Of a DNA stretch of 64,000 nt, positions 9,865 to 22,500 are shown piece by piece. Within the stretch, counting starts at the first letter, position 1; each line of letters starts with the position of its first letter. The stretch is from Physcomitrium patens. Lineage: Eukaryota > Streptophyta > Bryopsida > Funariales > Funariaceae. The position numbers were made by a program, and so were the translations under genes. The notes under the pieces were generated by a model. That model made no database searches, was not told the DNA's origin, and saw nothing but the letters and a program-made list of their open reading frames with translations. The DNA is taken from NCBI RefSeq assembly GCF_000002425.4, contig NC_037272.1, positions 15,421,701-15,485,700 on the forward strand, read 5' to 3'.

Positions 9865-11327
9865 GTTTAATAAGAGTACTAACTTATAATTCTTGTCTTC
9901 TTTTACAAGTGAATGAATTATCCTACTTCTATTATTATATTTTAAAGGTTAGAAATTAATCAACTTTAAGTAAATAATTTAGTTTTTAATATTAATCTTT
10001 TCCTTAAAGAGAGTGGATTATCTTTCTTTGTAGAAATATTCATTTGATATTAGAAGTTACGAATCACACTCTTTTAATTTATCATTTTGATTTTTTTTGA
10101 ATTTTTTATAGAATGAATGATTATAAATGCTACTCTTAGCAAAAGTTAGAACAAATTTACAACTATTATAGATCTTTATGAGTTTTTCAATATTCTAAGT
10201 GTAGAAATCTCATGTGATTCTAACATGAATTATAGAAGTAACCATCCTATGTATATGGAAGAAGTCTAGAATCTATACCAAAAAATTGTTCAGTTGAAAG
10301 AAACAAATAGATCAGCATCACAACCAAATTCAAGAAGTCTTGCTTCTATAAGTACTAAAGATGCAAGGATTAGTATGCTTAAGAAGTTTGATGGAATTAG
10401 ATCAAAATTTTAAGGATTTCTACAATAAATTAAGATCTACTTTAAGTTACATCTTTTCCAATATTGCAATAGATTTACTCAAATTGGATTTGTAGATGCA
10501 ATTTTATTGAGAAGTGTTTTTATCTTCATTTATGCTTTTGATGAAAAAATAATCATGACTAATCTATAATTTAAATTCATTCTTTGAAGTATTTATGGCT
10601 ACATTTAAAGAAAGTAATTGAAAAAGAATAATAAAGATCAAGTTCATATTACTATGACAAAGATTACTTTCAACTAATATATAGGCTGCTATATAAGTTT
10701 CTTTAATTACAATAGAAATCATGTGGCTAGAATCTTACATAACATTAAGAAAAGATCTTATTCTCTACTTAAATCCTTAACCTTATTTCACAATAGAAGT
10801 TTTTTTAGGACCTAAAAATCACAAAGTCTTAGTCTTATTAGATTTGAGAGTCTCATCTTGTTTTATAGACAAAGACTTTGTAAATAAATAAGAAATATTA
10901 TTAATCAAGAAACTAAACTAGTATATATAGAAGTCATAGTTGGTTATTTATTATCTTTTAAAGATGTTATCTATAAGACTATTCATTTAGATGTAGCAAT
11001 TAAAGTTTATAATAAGATGATAATATTTAATATAATAAGATCTTTTTTTAATCCAATTATTTTATGATTATCATGGTTGAAAAAATATAATCCTCAGATA
11101 TATTGGATTTCTTATGACCTTAACTTTTCTTATAATTTGATCCAAAATTTTATTAGTTAAATAAAAATACATAAGTCTAATACATCCAAATCCTTGATGT
11201 TAGATACAAAAGCTTTTATGCATGTGGCAAAAGAAAGGTCAACTTTTATTAAATATGCCAGACCTATTTTTGATAGTGAAAAGATATCAAGTGATATTTT
11301 TAGATAAAATTAAGCTTTCTAAGATAT

Positions 11328-11373
<46 letters not shown>

Positions 11374-11880
11374 GTATATATAAATATTCTTCTAAAGTAT
11401 CAATAGTATCATTGTTCAATTGATTTATAAAAAGAAACTCAACTATAATTCAAAGCAATTTATAACTTATTGCAAAATGAATTGGCTAAATTAAAGGAAT
11501 ATATTAACAAAAACTTGGCTAAAATTAAATATGCGATTTAAAATCTCTAGTAAGATTTTTTATCTTATTTATAAAGTGAAACAATAGAGCTTTGCAAATA
11601 TACATAGACTATTAGAAACTTAACAAGATCACGATCAAAAATATATATCTTTTATTTCTAATTTTAAGATTTCTTGACCAACTCAATTAAATAAAGATCT
11701 ATAGAAAAATAGATCTACAAGGAGCATACAACTCAGTCAGCATTAAAGAAAGAGATGAATAGAAGACTATTTTTTAAACTAAATATGGATATTTTGAATA
11801 TATTTTCATTTCGTTTGGACTCATAAATGCATCAATTTCTTTTATCATATCTCATAAATAACATATTTTGTGAATTTTTT
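9358..11880 (+). mobile_element. decayed chromovirus, 5' half (B-left)
   Basis: LTR (about 9358-9864), decayed self-priming PBS (TTAATAAGAGTA at 9867), leader with recognisable GTGGATTATC/GAATCACAC motifs (about 10010-10070), gag remnants at about 10290-10560 (ARISM.KKFDGIRSKF) and RT remnants at about 11690-11870 (KIDLQGAYNSV, KYGYFEY). Sequence stops resembling the family near 11880, before the RT catalytic site. Base changes are strongly biased to A/T, as expected after long cytosine methylation. The LTR matches the one at 56698-57215. Confidence 0.75.
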
Positions 11881-12479
11881 GATGATTTTATTATTTGTTG
11901 ATAATTTTTGATAATTTTACATGTAGTAAATGAGTTATTTTTTTTGAAGTTCAATTTCATTTTAAACGTTTTTAATTATTTAAATAAGTTTTTATTGAAC
12001 CCAGTCAATGATATATGATGCCATTTTTATTTTATTTTTCCTCAATTTTATTGAATTTCAAAAAAGTAAACTATTAATATGCCACAAGCCAAATTTGTTT
12101 TTCCGATGTAAATGTAAATGTGGAACACTCTCAAAACTAAAACAATTTTGCCACAATTTCATTATAGTGGTTTTTGTATTTTATATAAAAAAAAACATAG
12201 TTACAAAAAAAAAATCAATAAATTCTATTCTGTTTTTATAGATATCACTTTTTATATTAATGCATTAGAATAGAAAAATAGAGATTTTATAGTTGTCTGG
12301 GGTTTTTAGAATGTGATTTTTTTATTAGAGTTCTTAAGAATCACAAGAATTTTGTTTTAAATTTTCAAAATTTCAAAAAGAAATTATTAATTTAATTTAT
12401 ATATCAAAATCTGAAAGAACATTATCAAAGTTCACGAAAAAATATAAGAATTGATAACAGTAATTTTTAAAATTATCAT

Positions 12480-12515
<36 letters not shown>

Positions 12516-13363
12516 ATATTTCCAAATCATTGATAGTGACCTCAAATTTTTGTAGTTACACATGCACAAGTTCTGCAATTGCATCAAGACTCATTCTCAA
12601 TCTTGTGCTTCATAATTTAGAGTTACACACTTAAGAATAAAATTCTGTATGTCAACATATGTGATCAGCTAAGAAAAATATTAATAAGATGTTACATAAT
12701 GTATCAATATAATTATTATATTTCTTACACATGAAGGTTTATGTAATACTGTAAAGTTCAAGCATATTTATGTGTTTACAAATGTTAAAAAAATAAACTA
12801 ATCAAGTATTGAATGTCTAAACCCTAAACCCTAAACCTGGTCCAACGATGCATCTCTTGCAGGTGTATTATTGGACCACCAAGAAAGGAATTCTGAACTT
12901 TCCCAGCATACACACAGCCTCACTGACATCATTCTTATTTGAGCCTGTGTCATGGATCCACAGCATATGAAAATTTGAAAAAATAGTATCAAAAACCATC
13001 AACACCAACAGTTGCCATTGCACAATGTTCTAGGCTTGTGATCATTCCACTACGACTCATATTGTTCATTAGAATTGTATTGTGCTTATTGATATGAGCA
13101 TTTTAACTTCAGTATGATCAGTTTGAAGAGCACATCAGTAAATGATGAAATGAAAGTTAAATCTATTGATTTTCATTTGACGAGTGCTGGTGTTGTTTGA
13201 TTGACATAGGGTTTATAGATTCCAGTATTATTCTCATGAGATCTGGAATGGTTTATTTATCAATATTTATTATTAAGATATGTCTGTAGTAATGGATTTT
13301 GCAAGCACAGACTGAAATAGGGATGGGGAATGAATGGGGTGGGATAACCAGTGTTCACATTAG
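11881..13363. other. AT-rich spacer upstream of or within the CFAP57-like gene
   Basis: TA microsatellites at about 11335-11367 (inside the B-left remnant) and 12487-12511, a telomere-like motif at 12817-12838, and no recognised coding block. N-terminal WD40 exons expected for the gene downstream are not visible here. Confidence 0.4.
12817..12838. repeat. interstitial telomere-type repeat (CCCTAAA x3)
   Basis: Three consecutive CTAAACC units, complementary in type to TTTAGGG. Too short to be a telomere; it could be a telo-box or a break-repair scar. Confidence 0.6.
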
Positions 13364-14438
13364 GTGCTGTGACAGACATGGATTTTTGTCATCAACGTCA
13401 GGTCATTGCTAGTTGTGGCAAGGACAACATGGTCAGGCTATGGAGCTGTGTCACACCATCATGCAGAGTGGCCATGAGGTGGGTTTTACTGAATACTTGT
13501 AACTATAAATTATCCCACGCCCTTTAAACAATTGTCAAAGCTTAGCTTGTGGTGCACTGAATCTTTCCTTCCAATAGCTTCATGTAAAGTATGCTTAATA
13601 ACATATACACAGTGTGCAACAAAGAACAACCTCACTCTTCACTGCAGTGGGTACCATCTCATAATTATAATATGTGGTTCATCTAAACTTATGAGGTCAG
13701 ACACTAGAAAGAAAGTTGGGTCTCAAAGAGTTTTCCTATGTAGCCTAGGCACAAAGTTCTCGCTAGTTTCCTTACATTCCAGCATTTAAACCTTCACAAT
13801 ATGACTGGTTGTTGCTCTCAAAACATAAATACAAGGGGTTTTAATATTCAGGGGAGATGGTAACAACATTACAAATTTTACATCTTGTTATTGGCTGAAA
13901 TTTAGAAGTTTCTTTTGGTTGGCTTTATACTTTAAGAAATTTACAAGTTAGAATTATAAAAAATGAAAAATAATCAAGTTAAGAAGGAGAAATGCAATAT
14001 GTTTTTATGTATTTCAAAACTATAATATTCTAAATGATGACACTCAAAATAATTATGCAAGCAGGTATGAGGAGGAGCCCATTGCAGTGGCCATCTTCCA
14101 GTACCTTCTGATAGTGGCATTCCAACACAGAATCATGTGTTATTGCTTGCTGGCTCATACGTATGGTCATCTCTTCTTCCTTCAAATCTGTTTTCTTCCT
14201 TTACTCAATATTCATTCTATGGTGGTCTTCTCCATTTATTTTTTCACGGTTTATTTTTTAAATTGTGTAATTTTTTCACACCAAGATAAAGTGATTCCAC
14301 CAATAACATTTGCATCAGATAAAAATGTATAAAACTATTATTATGAATGTATGAATTCATTCTTGCCATCCACTGGGATAATAAATAAATAACACGTGGA
14401 TAATTTAGTTCATGAGGCTATGGTTCAACACATGAACA

Positions 14439-14477
<39 letters not shown>

Positions 14478-14566
14478 AGTAGTGTTAATGAGTGATACAA
14501 GTTTTGGCTTGGGTCGATGTGGTATAATTGAACTGATACCAACTTACATGGATTAATATCCATGTG

Positions 14567-14604
<38 letters not shown>

Positions 14605-16593
14605 TGCATGTATATCAAAAATAGAAATTTAATTGTGTTTATTATTTAAAAAATACATGTTTATTTTCTTATCATAAATGTATATATTAAATCAAGGCCA
14701 ACAAGTTGTTTTTAACACTCCTTTCATTGAAAAGATATCAAATGTACATGTTGGCTTATTCCAAAAGAAAGAGTAATATTTAATCAATGATTGATTGTCC
14801 CATAAAATGATACTTTTGAAAACACCAGTGGGTTCATTTTAAAATTTTTAGGTAGTTGAAGAAGAGATTAAATTATTATTTACATATTGAATATTTTATT
14901 CAATATCTTCTTCTGCTTCTTCTTCTTGTGCTGTTCACATGTACATAATACCCCCCTTTTAACCTCACAATTTTTTGAATAAACTTGGATTTAAGTGAAT
15001 GGTTGTAAAGGTGTGCAACCAGGACAAGTAATGAATCTTAATTCAGGACACTCCTCTGCACCTGCTGGATACTGAGAAGAAGCCCACATCCCGCCAGGTG
15101 CTGCCAGAGATGTTTGCTAATGACACTGTGGACCCTGCATCCCCCAACAAGGTCTATGCCCCTCACTCCATCCCGCAGCGCATGGGGACTAGCTTCTGCT
15201 CTTCAATCTTCAGGTACCTGCTTCTCTCTCATTGTATGCATCTTGTTGTATGGTACATGCAGACTGTATTCTACTGCATATATATATATATATATATATA
15301 TATACTTTACCCAACTTGAATACCCACACTTCCAATAATTCATTAAGTACCTCAAGAACCTTCTGGAGCTTAGGGAAGAAAAATACCAATCTTCAGAGAA
15401 AAACCCCATGGATTGTATTGCATTTGTTTTTGTTCAGTTTGCTGTGTGCTTTCTGGTTACAGAATATGTTAGTTTCTAATGCAGCAGATCAAATCTGTAG
15501 GTGTCAAAATAAAAAAATAAAGTATGTGGATGCATTGGCAGGCCTAGCATTACATATGAAATGAAGCCAAGGGGGGCAACCCATGTGGCAGCTATATTTA
15601 GAAGGGGGTTGCTGATTGCAGTCACAAACACTGGGTACCTCTTGCTCTACTCATTTCCATTAGGCAGGGACCAAACTATGCCTCTCTCTGAATGGACCAT
15701 AAATGCTGGTTCGTTGCACTTCTCCCCCCCCCCCCCAACACACAACTCCTGTTCTACTTTGCTCACCACAAGTGCAGAGTCAGAACCCTAAAACTTGCTG
15801 TCCAGTTGCAAAAGGAAGGAGGAAACCCTAACCCTCAGCATGCAGGTTTACAGCATTAGCTTCCTAGAGCTTTTCATGTGCCTGTTAGAGTTGCCCCTTC
15901 TGTCCTTGGGTGGATGGAGGTTGTTAGAACCAGGGTTTAGGGCTCCTAAATCCAAACACAACACCCTACACCTAATCAAGTACCACAATTGCATCCTTCT
16001 CCTACTGCTGCTGTTTGTATTGGATAACAATCAAAGCCAATGCACAAAGAGACAGTTTTCTTGTAACTTCTGCAGTAGACCCTGGTGTTCTAAAAATGCA
16101 TGAAGTGTATGATATGTGTGTTTATGTTTCTCTCTGTGTGTGTGTATGAATGTATATATATATACATATATATTTCATATGCATGTATACATGGCAACAC
16201 TAACACTTCTGTTCTAGGGGCACCTGAGTTGTAAACACAAATGGGATTGTATCACCTGCTGTTGTTATTTTTTTGCTTTTTCATTTGGATTAATAATCAA
16301 ATTGAGTGTTATGGTTGGGCATGTAACCAGGGGTCATCAGTAAGTTGCTTGTGGATGAGATGAATGGCAGAGTCATGATGGCATCATTGAATGGGTCCAT
16401 CAGCATTTTTGGCATTGAGGCCCTCAACCTGTTGTCAAACCCACCAACACAGCAACTGTGGGTTGGTGGTAGTGGTGCTCCTTCCTTTGTATCAGTTGCC
16501 CAATGCTCCTGGCCTGAGATGGGTGGCTCCAAGTATTTGGACATTGATTTCATTTTGCGCTCTGAAGAGAGGGATGCCACACTGGAAGCTCAG
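13364..16593 (+). CDS. CFAP57: CFAP57-like gene, WD40 exons
   Basis: Five exons. 13364-13478: [20 protein letters not shown] then MVRLW, a classic WD40 blade. 14065-14160: [19 protein letters not shown], resembling the blade where the family reads YQEEAYSIAL...VGF. 15047-15213: a Pro/Thr-rich stretch not seen in animal homologues as I remember them. 15542-15708: [20 protein letters not shown] then YLLLYSFPL. 16331-16593: [20 protein letters not shown], then [18 protein letters not shown], where the coiled coil begins. Splice signals are standard GT-AG. Intron 15214-15541 carries a TA microsatellite. The WD repeats diverge more than expected of a constrained propeller. Confidence 0.7.
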
Positions 16594-19500
16594 GTGCAAA
16601 TCTCTCACTCTGCATGTTCAATCTATACTCAGAACAGTTATTGCAATACTTGTACCATATTGATAGTATTGTATTCTGTTTAAAGAAATACTTATATTAT
16701 TCACACTAATATGCTTGTTTGTCCTAGTAGCACAAGAAGATCACTTCCTGAAATCACATTTGAAGCTTTGTAAGTATAAACTTAGACTGTTGTTAACCCT
16801 TCATCTCTAATTGATATTGTTACACCCCGCATGAACTCCCACTAGACAACTAGCTATTAATATGCCTCTTTCTTTTGCACATTTTTTCCTTTCTTTGGTA
16901 TAAGAGAGGGAGATAGTGGATATTTCACAAAAAAATAAGTTGCAAGTTATTTTTTTATAGAAAATGAATATTTGTTTTTAAAAGAATTAATTCAAAATTT
17001 TGTTTTTTTGTTATTATTATTATTATTATTATTTGGCTCCCAAAAATATCAAGAACTTATTTTTCAATTTATTCTTTTCTGGGTCAATATTGGAGTGAAA
17101 TATTAGACTGCCAAATGCACCCTAAGCATAGAAGTACATTTTTTTAGTCAATTTAAATCATGTGGAGGTGACATGGGATGCAACAATATCAATTGGAGAT
17201 GTAACATTAACAGTTTTTTAAATTTAACAAGCTAATGTACATATGCAAACATGTATACACATACATATACACTTTATTGATATATTACATAATATTTTAA
17301 AATCATCCAAAATACTTCAACTTCAATTGTAATTCTGATATTAAATTAATTATATTCAATTAACAAATAGAATTAGATATTACAATATATTTTTTTATTT
17401 TTACTTTTTAAATATTTAAAATAAAATAAGATGTTCAATCATGAATATCATGAAAGATGTCTGTATTTATATTTGAATTTTATTTTTATTATAGAATGGC
17501 AATATCGCAATGTTTTCGGTGATTTTGAAATTCTTGGGCAGCATAGTACAGTGAGCTATTTATCCAGTAAATTGGATTTGAGGAATTGATTGTAAGTTAT
17601 GCTTTAAATGTTTATCCAAATACTGTTCTTGGTGTGCCATTCTCTCTTTTTTTTTTTTTTTTTTTTTTTTTTCTTTGTGGGAAGGTGTTATTGTTGCTAA
17701 CCAAATTTCATATTTCATGGTTGTTCATTGCAGTGAAGGTAAAGTTAGAGATTATATCAGGTAAAAGGTGTGGAGATTACATTCTAATTAGCATGAAGAA
17801 GTGCATAAAAAACTTAAAGTATAATGAATGGCATTAGCAAACTATTCTTATCACCCTACCAAACAAACAAAGAAACAAACAAATAAAATCCTTTAAACGA
17901 TGACCATTGACATGTAAAGCCTACTTTTGCAATACCTTCACCTATGCATTTCACAATCTATAACATAGCTGCACATGCCACATGAATATCTGATGTTTGA
18001 TTAGGATGTTGGAAGTTGGGTTGATTTTGGGGTCATTATATCTAGAGGTCTATTTTGAAAAGTCATGGTAGATTTTTTTTCCAAAGGTTTTCTACATGGT
18101 GAAAAAAAGTCTTTGTTAGAAGTCAAGGTTTTTGAATACAATATAAAATAAAAATAGATCATGAAAAGGATCAATTCATTCTTCTGTTGTAAATCCCAAT
18201 ATATTATTTTATATCTTGATTCTCTCTCTCTCTCCAGATATATATATATATATATATAGATACATATTATCTATGAAAAAAGATTAAATTTAAAATCCAA
18301 AACTTGTATGTATGAATATTATTTTAAATATTTATTTAAGAGTATTAGGAACATAGTCCTTAGAACCTTCTAGAGACAAGTTTCTAGAATCTTCTAGAGA
18401 CAAGCTTCTAGAACCTTTTAGAAGCAAGTCTCTGGAACCTTCTAGAAGCTTCTTAGTTGGTAGAAGATGTTAGGGACATAGTCCTTAGAACCTTCTAGAG
18501 ATAAGTTTCTAGAACCTTCTAGAAGCAAGTCTCCGGAACCTTCTAGAAGCTTCTTAGTTGGTAGAAGTTGCTTGAGAAGTTTCATAAATAGAAGTATATA
18601 TTGGAATCGAGGCTGAAGAGTTCTTCAGTCTCGACAACACATCTCTTAGAGCTCTAGCTCACCTCTCTGGTGTTGTTCTTGTATTCATCTGATTAATATA
18701 GTTCTTGCCAGTTCTTCTTGAACTTCTTCTTAGATCTCAAGTCTGTATTTCTATGTCCATGATAGTTTGTCGAGACTTTGCTCACCTCAAATATCAGAGC
18801 TAGTTTCTTCTTTGTTAGAGTGTGGATTACCCCTCTACTTGGAAGTGTACTAGCATTTTAGAGGTTGCGGATTATCCTCCTCTAAACCAATATTGTCTTC
18901 TTGTAGAGTCATTTCTATCCTTCTCTTAGAATGGCCAAAGGCCAAGACATTAGTATGACGAAAAGTTCAGAGTCCAAGTTAGATGCTATCATGAATGCCC
19001 TTGCTACGTTATCGCAAAAAATTGCAGAGATTGAAGGAGTCGTGGCAAGGCTTCATAATAATGGAACATCTGGGATGGCACAAGCTAGGTTGCACCAGCC
19101 TCAAACTTTTGCACTTGGAGAAGCAACTTTGCCTCAGGTTCGACAAGCACCACTGGTTCTACAACATAAGGAGTCCCGAGTTAGCTTTTCGGACAAGTTC
19201 GATGGTACACGTTCCAAGTTTCGAGGATTCGTCAACCAAATCAGGTTAATAATAGTTTTACAGTCCGAACGCTATCCAATGGAGGAGTCATGTGTTGGGC
19301 TTATTGGAACCTTACTTACAAGACAAGCTCTATCATGGTTTGCTCCTTTGTTTGAGAAACGATCGTCCATACTAAACAACTTTGAAACCTTTTTGGAGGC
19401 GTTTGCGGAAGCATTTGGTGAACACGACAAGGTTCGATGGGCTACAACAAAGATCCGGTCACTACGACAAGGAATGCGTTCTACATCAATCTATGTATCG

Positions 19501-22500
19501 GACTTCAGGTAATTAGCATGCGACATCAATTGGGATGAAGAAGCGTTGATGAGTCAATTCTATTGGGGTTTAAGGGACGACGTGAAGGATTTGCTGTTAA
19601 CTCTTCCTGATCCGCAAACGCTCAATGAAGCTATTAGTCAAGCTGTGAAGTGTGATAACTGCCTATTCCAACGTCGCCAAGACCAACGTTCAAGACAACA
19701 TACCGTTGGCCACATCCCAACTATGTCGGCAAGCAGCGTGAATTCACATTCACAGGTAGAAGACATGCAAATTGATGCGGTACGTGTCAAATCTCTTACT
19801 CTAGAAGAAAAAAAGCGGCGCATGGAAGAAGGTCTATGCTTGTATTACGGTGAAGAAGGCCAAAAAGTGGGAAACTGTCCCAAGAAGCAAAATCGACGTA
19901 TTATCAAGACTAGGGGCACATTTATTCAGGAAAATGAAGATGCCCAGCCTCAATAGGAACTGTGCGGCTGGATAGTGAAATATCGCACCAACAACCAGGT
20001 TCCTTTCTTTCTGTTCAACGTGCCCTTTGTTTTACAATCTCTTTGCTTATTGGCCCTCAAAAACTCAGAACCTTAGCATTATTAGATTCATGAGCATCTC
20101 CTTGTTTCTTAGACGAGGAAGTTGCAAAGCGTCATAAGATCCCTTTAGTACAAAAATCCAAACCTATTCACATTGAAGTCATAGATGGACGACCTTTATT
20201 ATTTGGTAGTGTCACCCATGAATCATAACCTATAGAAGTGACGTTTAAGGGCCATAGTAGTCATATTATTTTCAATATTATTAAACCCCATTAAATCCTG
20301 TTATTCTTGGTCTTTCCTGGTTGGAAAAGCATAATCCATACATAGATTGGAAGTTGCGGAAGATAACCTTTCTCACAAAACCACCTAAGAGCAAGCCTAG
20401 TAGAAAACCCCGAATAGAAAAATCCTTCTTTATTGGAGCAAGAGCATTTATAAGATCGTCCAAGGAAGGCACATTGTTTGTCATTCATGCGACTCTAAGA
20501 TTGGGACCATTTATCATCCAGAAGCAAATCAATCTAGTGGCGTACCTTCTGGAATTACCGGCTTCAATGAAGGTACATCCAGTCTTTCATGTTTCTTTCT
20601 TGGAGCCTTATCGAGAGTTGTCTTTTCTTGGAAGAGTACAATGTCCGCCACCTAGTATTGAGATCGAGAACCACGAGGAATACAAGGTTGAAAAGGTACT
20701 GGATTCACGGCGAAGGTAGGACAAGTTGGAGTATCTTATTCATTGGTGCGGCTACGACATTAATGAGCGAACGTGGGAGCCAGCTGAAAATCTCGCTAAT
20801 GCGCCGCAAAAGGTACAGAAGTTTCATCAACAACATCTTCATAAACCTAAGCCGGTTCGATGATAGCTTCTTTTTGGAGCTTACTCACCTAAGAATATAA
20901 GAAAGGAGGAGAGCACCACCAAAATTCGTAGTTGATGTAGTTATTTTCTCCAAGATAAAATAACATTTTTTCAGTAGCCATAGTTTAGTCTTCTGATATG
21001 GATAGCCAAGAGATAGATACTATGCCAGTCAGATTATCTCAACGAACTAGCTCACGAAGGCGACCTCGAGATAAAGAACCACCTGCACCACGACGATGAC
21101 GGAGGATACCAAGTAACTGATCACTAGTGATTGTATTTGAGTCCGAGCCTACTTACGATGGTGTTAGGGATATAGTCATTAGACCTTTTTAGAGACAAGT
21201 TTCTAGAACCTTCTAGAAAGAAGTCTCTAGAAACTTCCAGAAGATTCCTTGAATATTCTCTTAGAATATTCTTTAAATATTCACTAAAGATTCTTTAAAG
21301 ATTCCCTAAAGATTCCTTTAGAAGGCTCTAGAAGATTCTTAGAATATTCTAGTAGATTCTAGGAAGTTATTTGAGAAGCTTCCTAGCTCTTGGGTAGTTG
21401 CTCGAGAAGCTTCCTAGCTCTTGGGTAGTTGCTCGAGAAGCTTCATAGTTCTTGGGAAGCTTCTTGATGCACTTCCTTAGAACCATAGGCTAGTAGTATA
21501 TATAGGAGTCGAAGCTGAAGAGTTCTTCAGTTTCGACAATGCATCTCTTGAAGCTCTAGCTCAATTCTCTTGGCGTTACTCTTGTACTCATCTGATAATC
21601 TAGTTCTTGTCATTTCTTCTTGAACTTCTTGTTTAGATTTCTTGTTTGTATTTTTGGTCCGTGACAGTTTGTCGAGACTACCTTTATCTTAATATCAGAG
21701 CTGAATCCTTCTTGTTTGAGAGCGGATTACCCCTCTTCTTGAAGGTATTCTAGCGCTTTAGGGGTTGCGGATTACCTTCCTCTAAACTGATATTTTCTCA
21801 ATCACAATATCAGAGCTTAGTTCTTTGAGGCAGAGAGTGGAGTACCCCTTTCCTTGGAGATATTTGAGCGTTCTAAGGATTGCGGATTACCCTCTCTTGG
21901 ACTGATATTAATTCCTTCTTTTTGTTTAGCATAGCTAGTAGAAAAGACTGTTAACATCGATTTCAGAGCTTTGCCTTCTTGATAGAGTGTGGATTACCCC
22001 TCTTCTCGAAAGCATTGAGGCATTTTTAGAGGTTGCGGATTACCCTCCTCTAAAACTGAAATCGTTTAGTGTTTTTTTTTTTTTCTTTTCTCCGAGTAGG
22101 TTTTAGTGATAGGTAGTGCTACAATTTTCTCCAAGAGACGTAGCAATTTCTTCTTCTCTCAAAATTTTAATCCATCTATTCTCTAAATATGGAAGTAGAC
22201 CAGGTCATAGACAGTGCATCTCTACAAGTAGACAATAGAGTGGCAACTTTTGCAGATCTTCAAGCTCTTATGAATAGTGTACGAAAGTAGATTGCATTTC
22301 TTTGCAATCTAAGTACAGAACCTCAAATTGATCTAGTGACCGAAGAAGCTAGATGCAAAATTCATAGCCTACAACAAGAGATTATTCGACTGAGAGAAGC
22401 CAGACATGTGTCACATACGACCCCTATAGATACTTCAAGGATTAGTACGAAAGAACCAAAAGCGAGTATGCCAGACAAGTTTGACGGAACAAGAGCCAAC

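Noticed and set aside
12817..12838. Chromosome end
   Set aside because: Only three telomere units, with unique sequence on both sides.
15098..15564. Frames containing IYIYIYIY
   Set aside because: They run through a TA microsatellite in an intron. Only the part up to 15213 is exon, in another frame.
16720..16785. Micro-exon following the last WD40 exon ([11 protein letters not shown])
   Set aside because: The flanking AG and GT give phases that do not fit the neighbouring exon, and the stretch is too short to judge.
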